A DNA stretch of 64,000 bases, taken from Dinochytrium kinnereticum (lineage: Eukaryota; Chytridiomycota; Chytridiomycetes; Chytridiales; Chytridiaceae). Shown here in pieces: positions 22,233 through 36,400 of this stretch (position 1 is its first letter; each line of letters begins with the position of its first letter). Location of the stretch: contig JADGJT010000049.1 of assembly GCA_027604005.1 (NCBI GenBank), positions 24,640-88,639 on the forward strand, in the 5' to 3' direction. Below the pieces are notes generated by a model. It was not told the DNA's origin. It did no database searches and saw only the letters and a list, made by a program, of their open reading frames with translations. The position numbers and the translations under genes were made by a program.

Positions 22233-24311
22233 TTACCGACGGAATTTTTGCCTCTTAGGCTTCTTCAACTTTCCTGTCTCGTACTCCTTTTCGTAGGCAG
22301 AGGGTCGGAACTCTCGCTTCCGTGTTCTTGCTAGAATGTCGTTGCGCTTTTCAACTAAGGCCATTAAGTCATCATCGCCGTCATCACCCCATGACATGAC
22401 TTTTCATTTTTAAGGGAAAGGGAATATTTAGTCAGAATATTCAGTTTTTTCCAGTGCGAAATACATACCTTTTGAAGCAAATGAAAGCGTTGATTTGGGT
22501 GGTAAGGCATTCGGACGTTTGGGGAAGGGCATATCGGCAGGGGATTTGTTCATCCTTTCTGTCTTCCATGGGCTAGTCGCCACCACGTTCACAGACAGAT
22601 CCTTCTTTGCCGGAATAGCCGTGGGTCGAGCCGGCGTTGCACCTAGAACAACTTTCACTGGCGATCCATTATGCGTGGTTTTAGCTGCCGTTCCATTTAT
22701 ATTGGCCTTTGCTGGCGTTCCATTTATATTGGCCTTTGCCGGTGTTCCACTTTGAGCATTTTTTGAGGACTTTATATCTTTTGAAGAAGACTTGTGATAT
22801 GAGTTAGTAAAAAATGGGGGAAAATTAATTCGAACCATAATGGATTCTTTGTTGCCATTAACAACGTTATAGAAGAGTATATATGCTTTTTGCTGTAAAA
22901 CAGTCTTGAGACTGACTTCTCTAACCTAGCAAATGATGGGAATCAATCGTTATTACCTAAAGGCAAGCGATCACCTCCTCATCATCCATGCAATACCACA
23001 TGCCATTTGGACTTTTCACAAAAGCATAGTAATGGCCTGAGTGCACCGTTTTACCAGAATGTACCAGAACGCCGCAAAGGTTGTAAGGGTCAGGCGACTA
23101 CGGTATAAAATATATAAAAAAAAAAAAGTTAATTAATTTGCCTTTGAAATACTACAGAGCTTACAGCTATTGGATCGCAAAAGGGTTTGATATCGAGAGT
23201 TTTCGGGAACTCTATGAACTTATCAACCTTTATCCCGCTAGAAGAGAAGTCGAATCGTTTCAGGTGAAGGGCAAGAACGTTGGGGGGGTGAAGAATTGTG
23301 AGCCTTTTTGTAGCATCAACTTTGGTTTTACATCTATTAAATGGTTAGAATCTCTGTTTGCAAGAAGATACAAACTGAGAGCAAAAGTATTGATTATCTT
23401 TGATCAGATGCTCAGGCTTTGTAAAATGCTTGAAAGCCTTTTCAATTCCGTCACAGCCTCGCAATTCAAGGCTAACGTCCAAAGCCGTTTCCACGGTATT
23501 CGACTTGTATTTGCATTTAAGGCAAGTGACTTGGCTCTGGAGGTAGCCACCGAATATTTGATGAATCACCGTTGATTCTTTCTCCCTTGGGTCCAGACTA
23601 GATATTAGTGATTGAAGAAACTATACCCTTACTTTTGATGGCCAAATAAACAAGCCTCTTGTAATGAGTCTATAAAGTAACGAAGAAATTCATGCGAATC
23701 CTCCTGCCGGCCCACCCTAAGGTGCTTCGCAATGGCTTTTGAGAAATGAATACAAGAAGCATAGTATATCCTAAACACCAACATTTAAGGCGATTAACAA
23801 TGTTTCTTGGGCAGATAACGCGGCTCCGTTGCTCTCCAGAAAAGCATCTAAGAACATGTGCTTCAAGCTCGCAGAAGGTGCAGTAGACCGTTTTCTTGCC
23901 TTTTTTTATTTTTTATATTTTTTTTACGTTTTAACTGATCAACATTCAACTAACGAAAAAAACAACAATGAATGCCTTAAATATAAACTTACATATTTTC
24001 TTATGCGATCGTGTCAAAAGTTGCATGGCCAGGGGAGGGATGTAGGTCAGGCACTGCAGAACGCTGTTCAAGAAGCAGGTGTTGCCCAGATTGTTCAGAC
24101 CAGGGCCCTGGGGAAACACCTCTGGCCATCCAAAATGCAATGATTCCTTTTGAAAAGTATCGTAGTTTCGGCTGATCCTTGCATGGACGTCGTCAGGCTT
24201 CCGTCCCTTCTCCTTTCCCTTTTGATACTCGACGAATCGTATACGTCTCTTTAGCAGCATCGCTAGGACGAAATTTTTTTGTTCTTTGCTCTTTTTCTCA
24301 ATTGCGATCAT
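22233..24311 (-). CDS. Ubiquitin-specific protease, USP36/USP42-like
   Basis: The Cys box GLNNLGNTCFLNSVLQCLTY with the catalytic cysteine is near 24080. The DSHEFLRYFIDSLQEA segment, the finger region (IHQIFGGYLQSQVTCLKCKY, CxxC) and the His box HSGKTVHSGHYYAFVKS with the catalytic histidine complete the fold. After the catalytic domain come three 9-residue repeats (GTPAKANIN type, from a 27-base tandem repeat at about 22684-22750) and basic patches. The last exon ends SAYEKEYETGKLKKPKRQKF, the 'D-Y-D-x-G-K-x-K-K' tail seen in USP36-type enzymes of the nucleolus. The stop is at 22233-22235. The first ATG that does not run deep into the divergent gene is at 24311 or 24260. An upstream ATG at 24461 keeps the frame but overlaps OSCP exons 1 and 2, so I discount it. 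Confidence 0.9.
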
Positions 24312-25181
24312 GATTTCGGGTCTGCGAGCTCTGAGGGTATGCTCGTTGTCCTTCCTGGATCCCCGCACTAACGCCTCATTGTAGTTGCCCTCCCGACAGA
24401 TGTCGACGGCCGCTGCCGTCCAGGTGAGATTTGGACAGATTTCTGCAGCTGGGATATTCATGCGCTTTCATACGACCATGCAGGTGCCTATCGTTCTTCA
24501 CGGCATTGAGGGACGTTATGCTACCGCCCTTTTCACCGCGGCGTCCAAGCGCGGTGCTCTGGATGCCGTGGAGTCGGACATTCAGAAGATCAAGGCTATC
24601 ATCACCAAGGACACTGCGCTCCAGAGCTTCTTGGAAACCCCCATCGTCGACCGTGCTGCTAAGAGGGAGGGCGTTGCCTCGCTCCTGTCGAAGGCAAAGT
24701 ACTCCGACGTTACCACCAATTTCTTTGGGCTTTTGGCGGAGAACGGACGTCTGGATCACACGAAAAAGATTGTCTCATCCTTTGAGCAGTTGCTCATGGC
24801 TCACCGCGGTGAGATCCCCGTCGTTGTGACTTCTGCCAAGGTGCGTTAGGTCTATAGTGTTTTTTTTTCTGCAGAAGGTCATTCGTCTGAATACGGTTAT
24901 TTATTTATTTATTTTTTTACGGTTGTTTAGGAGCTCGATGCCAAGGTCAGCCGCCAGGTTCGCGATATTTTGCAGAAGAGCTCTCTTATTGAGAAGACTC
25001 AGAAGATTACCATGACCAACAAGGTATTTCTTTCCACTCTTTGTGGGCTTTACTTACTTTTCCGTAGATTGACCCTGCCATCCTTGGAGGTCTCATTATC
25101 GAGATCGGCGACAAGACCATTGACTTGTCCGTGTCTTCGAAGGTTACCAAGCTTGACCGCCTCCTCAAGGAAACCATCTAA
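24310..25181 (+). CDS. ATP5: Mitochondrial ATP synthase OSCP subunit
   Basis: Five exons (24310-24336, 24385-24423, 24484-24840, 24931-25023, 25068-25181) join to 209 residues. Exons 1 and 2 give MISGLRALRLPSRQMSTAAA, an arginine-rich, acid-free targeting peptide. The mature part begins VQVPIVLHGIEGRYATALFT and includes FFGLLAENGRLDHTKKIVSS. The C-terminal exon gives IDPAILGGLIIEIGDKTIDL and LDRLLKETI. OSCP links the F1 head to the peripheral stalk. Starting at the first obvious in-frame ATG (24400) would lose the targeting peptide, which is why I place the start at 24310. Its ATG shares two bases with the ATG of the divergent deubiquitinase in the tetranucleotide CATG. Confidence 0.95.
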
Positions 25182-25391
25182 GGGCTTATATAAACTCTAC
25201 CCCAATTGTCTCGTACTTTTTCTCCATTCCTGCTTACCCTCTTCAATGTAAAAAAAGCCAACTCCTGTGGAGTATGGTACTCGAAAGTCCATGTGTCAAC
25301 TATTTTCCAGCTGCCTTGATCGCTGATGCCGTTCCCATCTGAAATCACCCTTTGCAGTAGTCAAATCTACCTGACAAGTTTTTCTTAAAGA

Positions 25392-26664
<1,273 letters not shown>

Positions 26665-26872
26665 ACCTGACCCGTGTCTGAAAATGACCGCAAATGTCTA
26701 TCTGAACGGCTGGCCCTGTCAGAGACAACAAAAACAATAATCAAAAGAAAGGGCAGCCCTCCTACATCACACCCTCAAAAATAAAAATTCATAATAAAAA
26801 AAAAGGCAAAAGTAAAAGCATATATCATTCTTCGCAAAAAAAAGTGACAAAAAAAAAAAAGGGCTCCAGTCT

Positions 26873-28858
<1,986 letters not shown>

Positions 28859-28918
28859 CTCTCAATTTTTTTCTTCTTTGAAAAACTACACTTTTTTTAT
28901 TACTTCTTTTCCTCATAA

Positions 28919-30726
28919 TTAAAAGGTGACCTTCACGTCCTTGACCATCTCCTCCTTTGCGATAAGATGCGTGGTCTTGTTGATAAGTTGCAGCAGCGAA
29001 TTGATGTTGTGGGACCAGTCGTTGAGCACCTTGTTGGGATCCTTCTTAGGGACAAACGTGATAACCCCAGCGGGTCTGTCGATGCGCGCAAAAATGGTCT
29101 TGTTGACGACCAAGCTGGATAGAAAGTCCTCGGCCTCCTATTCATTCATTAGAACTTAATTTAAAAGAGAGAGGGCGCAACCTTTTGTGGCAAGTCAAGC
29201 AGTTCAGTGAGTCGCTTCATGGAAATGCAAGTGTAGTACTTCGCAATTACGCGAATGTTCTAAAAATGCATCATTTTAGAAAAAGTAAGGACGTGTGAAT
29301 TAGCGTGTTGAACTTACGTGCTCAATGATTCTCTGGTGAAGTACTTTCAAATGAGCAACCCCAGCCTCCGTGGAGACATCAAAGGCAGGAGTAGACTTAA
29401 GCAGAGAGCCGTAAATCTCTTCCATCTTCGGCCAACGTACAAGTTCATGCGTGATGAAGCACTTGGCAAAATCCCTGATTACGTCAGTATTCTTAACATA
29501 TAGGAAGAAAAGGCCGTACCTAAACAAACCCAATTTCGCGAGGTTCGAGTCCTCATATATCCTATGGATAAGGTCGGATTGCTCATTGTCAAAGGGGGAC
29601 AAGATGACAAAGAGAATGGCGTTTCTGAGGAACTAGAAAAAACCTGATTTAGCGTCACCTCATGATGGGAGTCTCACCTCAGGCCACCGGGTTTCATCCT
29701 CCTTAATAGAGGGAGTGTTGTACAGCTGCAAAAAGTGCTTGGAGGTGGCAAGGAACTGCGACTCGTGAATAGAGTACGCGATCATAAGCTGATAGAAGCG
29801 AGTTTTTAGGTCCTAGTAATTCTTAGTTAAAAATCCCCATCTAGCACATTCTTACAGCATTCGCCTTGTCCTCAAACAGCTTAGTGCTGATCCTTTTGCT
29901 GATGATTTGAACACGAATGTAATCCTTCTTTTCGAGGCATAACCTCATCTGCTCCAAGATGAAGTCGGTCTTCTCACGTTTATCCATGGAACCGAAAGTT
30001 TCGACCTGAATGTTAAAAAAGACCAGAATAGCCAGAAGGTACCTGAAGCTCTTGTAAAACGTCGGCAGCCTCCGCCACCTTTCCTTCACTCTCCTTGATC
30101 TTGGCCAAAGTACGAGTGAGACGAGCCCTCTCCACCTCCACAAATATCTTGAATCCTGTTCAGCTAAAGGATTCAAACGTCAGAAAGAATACCTTTCCAT
30201 CGGTCACAGTCCTCAAAGTAGCAATGAGCTGGAGCTTGGTCTCCATGTCCTGGATGCGCTCAATGAACGTCATGGCCTCCTGAATCATCTTGGTCACAGC
30301 CTAAAAGAATAGTTGGGCATTAGATAGTAAGGAGCCGCCCCACTGTTTTCAAGAGCCCATGCTTCTTTGCGAGAAGAGTTATCCTCTCTCCAAGGCCCTT
30401 CCAGTCCTTGGCGTCAAACGAGATGTTGATGATAGAAAGCAGTATTCTCGTGTTGGACGCTACATCGGCCGACTTAATAGCATAGAATGTCAGAGGAATA
30501 GACTCCATCGCCAGCAATCCAAACCGTTCGAGTTTGTTTCTCACAAGCCAAAAGGCAGTCCAGAGCGTCGTTCATCTTTCCAGCCTGCTCACGCAATGGT
30601 CAATACCCCAGCCTCAAGCCGAACGCAAGCATGAAGCAGCAGTACCTTGACGAGGTTCTCGGCCTCCAGAATCGCGGTGTCGGCGGCCGCGGACAGGTCC
30701 AGCAGCATCTTTGGTTCCTCCGCCAT
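28919..30726 (-). CDS. RPN5: 26S proteasome lid subunit Rpn5 (PSMD12)
   Basis: The start at 30726 ([20 protein letters not shown]) is followed by alpha-helical exons. They include [40 protein letters not shown] and [20 protein letters not shown], then [20 protein letters not shown]. The PCI domain ends the protein: [40 protein letters not shown] and [19 protein letters not shown]. These segments match Rpn5/PSMD12 along the whole length. Rpn5 helps assemble the proteasome lid and contacts the deubiquitinase Rpn11. The stop is at 28919, about 60 bases downstream of the U2AF start, as these two minus-strand genes run head to tail. The start is 73 bp from the divergent AP-1 sigma gene. Confidence 0.96.
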
Positions 30727-30799
30727 CGTTGTCGAGCAGTGTTTTTTCAGAGGCTAACAATTTTTGAACTCGCGTTCCGTTTCCTGAGGCCAGTTCAAA

Positions 30800-31556
30800 A
30801 TGGCGATTAAATTCATACTGCTCGTCTCCAGGCAAGGTGCGCAACCGACGGACTGACTGGCGGGCGGCAGGCCCTCAACTCTACGCTGAACTTCTGACCG
30901 ACCTCAATCCCATCCGCAATCTGCAGGCAAGATCAGGCTGACCAAATGGTTCACATCAGACTGGACGAGCAAGGAGAAGTCAAAGGCCGTCAAGGAGGTC
31001 AGTCAGACCGTCCTCTCACGGCGGACAAAGATGTGCAATGTGCTTGAGTACAGGGGTGCGTTTCTTTGCTTTTACCCCCCACCCTTTGTTGATTATGGCC
31101 AACTCCCTCTCGTTCCGTATTAAATTGGAACAGATTACAAGGTTGTCTACAGACGGTTTGAATGGCAGGCCGCGATACTTCCAAACTGAATCTTTCGTGC
31201 AGGTACGCTAGCCTCTTCTTCATCGCGGGAACGGATCTGGATGACAATGAGCTGCTCTGCTTGGAGATCATTCACCGCTATGTGGAGATACTGGACAAGT
31301 GGTTCCTGAACGTCTGCGAACTTGACATCATCTTCAACTTTCAGCAGGCATACACAATCATGGGTTGGGATGATTAGACAGCTTTGCATGGTACTCATCA
31401 GTATTTGTTAGATGAGCTCTTGATCGGCGGAGAGCTGCAGGAGTCGAGTAAGAGGGCATGTATTAACACGCTGAAGAGGATCGAGGAGGTTTGCATCTGC
31501 TTTACTCTGAGGCTCACCATTTCAAGACTGAGAAGCAGGAGACCGCTGGCATATAG
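30800..31556 (+). CDS. APS1: AP-1 complex sigma subunit
   Basis: Six exons can be read. Exon 1 is [12 protein letters not shown] and joins [20 protein letters not shown]. Then come [40 protein letters not shown] and [40 protein letters not shown] and KRIEEETAGI end at TAG 31554-31556. Every junction restores the frame. [14 protein letters not shown] and the [16 protein letters not shown] block are the AP-1 rather than AP-2 form. The sigma subunit is the small core chain of the clathrin adaptor at the trans-Golgi and endosomes, and helps bind dileucine signals. The stop is 77 bp from the convergent RPL21 stop. Confidence 0.96.
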
Positions 31557-31633
31557 ACAGGATTCAAAAATAAAAGCGCACATCTCATTTCCACGCATGT
31601 AAAACCCAATATATTGAAAGATCAGAGCGAGCT

Positions 31634-32428
31634 TTACACAAGGGCCTCGTAGTGCTTGGGGGCAACGGTGATGGGGGCGTTGGCCTTGCCGGAGACGAAG
31701 TGAGCCTCCCTGGGCTGGGCGGGGAGACGCTTCAAGGTGAAGGAAACTGTTTTTGGATGGATCAGTATGAGCAAATGACAAAAAAAGGAGCTGCACTAAT
31801 AAAAAGGCCATGATCGACTCACCTCCCTTGGCCTTGGCCTCGGACTTCAACTTGGCGTTGAGCTTCACACGCCTCAAAAAGTCCAGACGGCAGTTGGAGT
31901 GCTTGATGTGCTCCACCCTGATGTTGACCCTCTTCTCAATGTAACGGTTGCCGACCTGCTTGTTGATGATGATACCAACGGACGACTTGGTCACATTGTA
32001 GACGATACCAGTTTTGCTACGTAAAAAAAAGGGCCGATGTCAATATCAACCGTCTCCAAAATAAACAGGTGCAGCTCACGTACCCGTGGTAGTACTTGTG
32101 GGGCATACCCTTCTGGACCGCACCGTTGGCCTTGATGTCAACAATGTCGCCGACCTTGTAGTTCACAAGGTAGGTCGAGAGCTTGATAGGACCCTGTGTC
32201 CTGAAGTCCCTGGAGAACAGGTGACGAGTGCGAGCCCTGAGACCTTGAAGAATGCAAAGAGTCAGTCACCGCATCCGCATCCGCAGCAAGACAGCCAGCC
32301 AGCCAGTCAGTCAGTCAGCCGGTCATTCATCATCCATCCTCCGAATCCATCAGCGACAGCCCAAACGCATCATGTCCTCCCCTCAGCGGCGGTGGTGGAT
32401 GGGGGAACTCACCGAACGAGTGAGGCAT
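31634..32428 (-). CDS. RPL21: Large ribosomal subunit protein eL21
   Basis: Exon 1 (32428-32413) codes MPHSF and part of a Gly codon. The next gives [20 protein letters not shown] and [20 protein letters not shown], then [40 protein letters not shown] and [20 protein letters not shown]. The last exon gives [20 protein letters not shown] and ends KHYEALV. This is full-length eL21, near 160 residues, a 60S protein next to 5S rRNA. The first residues differ a little from the usual MTNS/MPHS start but align. Intron 1 holds a short CAGC/CAGT repeat at about 32289-32325. The start faces RPS19 across 272 bp, so the pair probably shares a ribosomal protein promoter. Confidence 0.97.
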
Positions 32429-32700
32429 GGCGGATCTTAGGTGACGAAAAAAAAGGGAGAGCAACAGGCATCTCCTAGTTGGATTTCGCTGCTGATTGCA
32501 GGTGTGGCGCAGGAAATTCACTGAAATGCGACTCTCCAGTGCAGAAGCTGGAATTCACGCTTTTGATCCAACCTGAAATGCACATCAATGCGCTCCAGCC
32601 AATCACAGGCTGTGGCTTGGCTGTTTTCGAGTTTGATCCACAAATCACACAGCTTTCTGGCTCTCTCTTTTTTTCGCCCAGACCGAACTGAACGCACATC
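32429..32700. promoter_or_regulatory. Shared divergent promoter of RPL21 and RPS19
   Basis: 272 bases separate the start codons of two ribosomal protein genes, one for each subunit. A pyrimidine-rich stretch (ctctctctttttttcgccc, about 32661-32680) sits just before RPS19 and resembles the initiator tracts of ribosomal protein genes. I cannot name a factor site. Confidence 0.5.
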
Positions 32701-32826
32701 ATGCCCGGAACAACCGTCAAGGACGTCAACGCACACTCGTTCGTCAAGTCTTACGCCGCCTACCTCAAGCGTACCGGCAGGCTCGAGGTCCCCAAGTGGG
32801 TCGACATTGTGAAGACCGGCACCCAG

Positions 32827-32857
<31 letters not shown>

Positions 32858-33388
32858 ACTACGTCCGTGCTGGTAATGATGAGCCTCTCTTTCTTTCTTT
32901 TGCCCGGATTCTTCTGTGCATGGATGTGTCCGGAGAGTGATCGTATGTTCTGGATTATTGACTATTGCATCCTTTGTATGAAAAAAGCCTCCGTTGCCAG
33001 GCACGTTTACCTTCGTGGTGGTGTCGGTGTCGGTGCCCTGAGGAAGAACTACGGTGGACGCAAGAACAGGGGTGTGAGGCCCCACCACCACACCGACGCC
33101 TCTGGGTCGGTTCTGCGGAAGGTTCTCCAGTCGTTGGAGAAGATCAAGGTTTTGGAGAAGGACGACAAGGGGTACGTGTTGAAGTTGGATTTGGATTTTG
33201 GAAGAAAATGTTCGGATGCAATCTCTAATATTCTTTACAGTGGCAGGCGCATCAGCCAGGACGGCCAGAAGGATCTTGACCGGTTCGTAGTTGCTTTTTC
33301 TATGATAACGTTTTATTTACATTGCACTTTTTTTTTTCCTTTACACAGTATCGCTGCCCAGATTGTCCGCTCCGCCCAAGATGCTTAA
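32701..33388 (+). CDS. RPS19: Small ribosomal subunit protein eS19
   Basis: Four exons (32701-32872, 32988-33171, 33241-33282, 33349-33388) join to 145 residues. The start [20 protein letters not shown] leads to [40 protein letters not shown] and [20 protein letters not shown]. It ends [26 protein letters not shown]. eS19 is needed for 18S rRNA maturation and sits on the 40S head. The exon 3 of 42 bases is short but phased correctly. A taataaaa polyadenylation-like signal starts 3 bases after the stop codon. The dynein stop lies 50 bp further on the other strand. Confidence 0.97.
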
Positions 33389-33438
33389 TCTAATAAAAGC
33401 GCCCCCTCACTGGCCCTGTCAATCCCACATTCTTGTTC

Positions 33439-36400
33439 TCAGTCGTTTAATGCCAGCAGGGCTGCAACACCTCTCCTGATCCAGTGTTCTTCTGGCTGAT
33501 TTGACAGCAATCGCATGTTCATGACAAAGTTGGTGGAGTGGCTTAAGTAAAAAATGAGACAAACAGTGTTATCAAATGGCCAACATCAGTGAAGAGCTTG
33601 GGGACTTACCCTGTTGTTGAGAGGGTTCCTCGACGAGCACTGGTTTTGTACACAGGGCAGTCATATGTGTTGACAATAGATACCTTGGACGTTTCAGTCG
33701 GCTTGAGAAGAATAACGGGTAAAGTGTCGTATAGCACCCTCGAATATGATTCTGCAATGCTATTCTGCCGAATGTCCCATCTCGCTCCCTCCAGAAAGAT
33801 GCCGTTTATGTATTGGCCCTCCTCTGGTCTGACACCTGCAGTTCGGGTTTGCTGCACCTGGTACTCAAAAGTGAGCTGATCTATGGGAATGGTGTACTTT
33901 CTTGCATAGTTCTGAAGACAGCCCGTCAGGAAACTCTGTGTGAAGAAGAATCCGCTGAGCCAGTAAACAATTGGCTGGCCCTCCTCAATCCATTTGGCGA
34001 AAAAGGCGGCTCGCGTCAACAGGTCCAAGAAGTATCCTCCCAGTGGCTTCATGGACGGGTAGGACTTCTTTGCCCAGTAGGTCGGTATTTTCCCCACCAG
34101 GATACTGGTACTGACGTCCTCCACGTCAGCCGACATAACAACCAGACCCTGAATGGCCTTTTGGATGTTCAGCAAGCTTTCCCTGACGACCTCAATGAGA
34201 TTCCTGTACCGTATCACCTCCTGCAACAGCACCGTGTTCATGCTGTCCTTGTAGCTGACGGGGTACTTTTGCATGATCTTTGACAGATCAAATGGCGGCG
34301 GAAGCTTCTGATACATGTCCGAAGCGGCCTCTGAGATAATCTGCTCGTTTGATTTGGCGCCCCCAGAGTCGGTCCGTGCTTGGGTGAGAAGAATGGCTCG
34401 GAAGAACATCTCGGTCTCGAGCTGGTTACGCGTAATGTCGGCGTTTTCATGAAGGCTGAACACGTCCGGTTTGGCTTCTAGGGGTAGCTTATCGATGAAT
34501 TCTAGAATGGTGCCGTAGCCTTGGACATTTGGTATGCAGTATTGTTCACCTGAAGCGAGCTTGTAATTCTCATTGGTGACTGCCGAGTCGTTGTAATAAA
34601 GCTTTAGAAGGGTCAGTAACGCTCTTCTGTCTTTATCGTCAGTCACTCTCCCGCCATAGTTGCATTGCCCTAAAGTGAGTTTAAAGTTTGAGAGAGAGCT
34701 AATTTCTTTGACACTTACCGGTAAGGTAGATCAACGCGTCGTAAGGAACCTCATCATATTCGCTTAAAAAGTTACGAAGCTGCCTTGCTGATATTCTCAG
34801 ATCCGTGTCATTGAACTCGTAAGGAATGTTCCATCCGATCGGTCCAAATTGTCTCCTCTCCTGAATGACGGCATGGAAAAAGCACAGACCGAACAGCATT
34901 TTTTCAAATGTTGCCTGCTGCTTACATCCTTCATAAAAGCTCTTCTCGGCAATAGGGTCGCTAAGGTAGGATTTCATCAGGTTTGCCTTCAACCCCTTTG
35001 GCGGCTCATTTGTCATCTTTACACCGTTCTGCAGCAGCGTAACAGGGAATTTATCGCTGGGATACGCAGTCAACCAGAGTCTGAAATCCCTGTGAGTTGT
35101 CTCTGGCGATAGGTCCTCGCAGATTTTCTCCAGGGTCGGCATCCAACTGACCGCCAAATGACAGTTCTGCAAAACGATCCAGGAGCCTTCAGTCACACCA
35201 CTGCTCACCAGTTTGGCTGCGATGGGTCCTTGGCCTTGTCCAAGTGAAATTGACTGTAACCGATTACCTCCCATCTTCTTATCGTCTGCGAACTTGAGAA
35301 GACCCGTCATCGGGTCAGCTCCAGGGGACAGGATAAATATGAGTGGCGCGGTTGGATGCGAGTCTTGGTAACTGCTGGCGAGATTGAAGGGCGGAGGCTC
35401 TACAAACCGTTTGCCCATCTTCTCGATAATGAAGGTCTGAATGGCTGGGATAATTTTATCTGGCCGTAAACATCGGAGTACCAAGAGCCTCTGGAAGGAA
35501 TTAAGAATGTTACGCCATCGGCCTATTTGTTTAGTTTATGTTAGCGAGAGTTCACCTCTACGACATGAAAAAACAGTAATAAATGTGGCTACCTGGAAAC
35601 TCCACTCTGTGAGGTTCAGAGCTCTCAAATATGTGCCTCCAATCCTCAAGATCCTCCCTGAAATGGACTGCAAAATTGGGGAAGCTCTTGTATGTTGCCA
35701 GAATCGAAATGTCCGACCACGACTTTTCGGTCAGCCAGGACGGATCTGGGTTAGGCAAAGTTTGCGCCCCGAAACCAATTCCACCCGTTAACAAGAACCT
35801 CCACTCATCACCATCGACTTCGTTATTTCCTCTGAGGATCGCTATACAGAGCATGAAGGAAAACACGAGCTTATCCTTTTCAAAGAGCGAACGGCACACG
35901 TTACAGTAGAGAGATTCTGTGAAGTGTGACCTAAGGTTGCCTAGTCGCACTTCCAGATCTGAGGACTTTTCACTGTTCTCTATCGAGTTTGTGAAAAGGT
36001 TGATGTACCATGATAGAGAATATTGGTACATTGGCTCAATGTTTGCAAGGTCCGCCACGCAGAAGAAAAGAATAGAGGAGTGGACCGCGATAGATTTGTA
36101 TCCGACACGAATCTCATCAATCTTCTTTTCAGTCTTATCTGCCGTTGCCTGCTTCTCTGTGATGGTGTTCGCGAGGACTTTTGAGGATGACATTATCTGA
36201 ATTGCCGTCTCATCTTCAAGAATATTGCCCTCAGATGATGAAAGAACCTCAAGAATCTTGTCTTCAATCTCCTGGAGCTGTTTCTTGTTCTCGGCAGATT
36301 GCAAAACGAGTTGGTTCTTCATTTCCTCAAGTTCTGGTCGTTCTTTCGCGATCACTATACCAAGTAACTGGTCTTCAAGTCCTTCCGGTGTAATCATAAA

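Noticed and set aside
24312..24461. Upstream ATG (24461) for the USP36-like gene
   Set aside because: The frame is open but lies antisense to OSCP exons 1-2 and an intron, and the extra 50 residues show no family feature.
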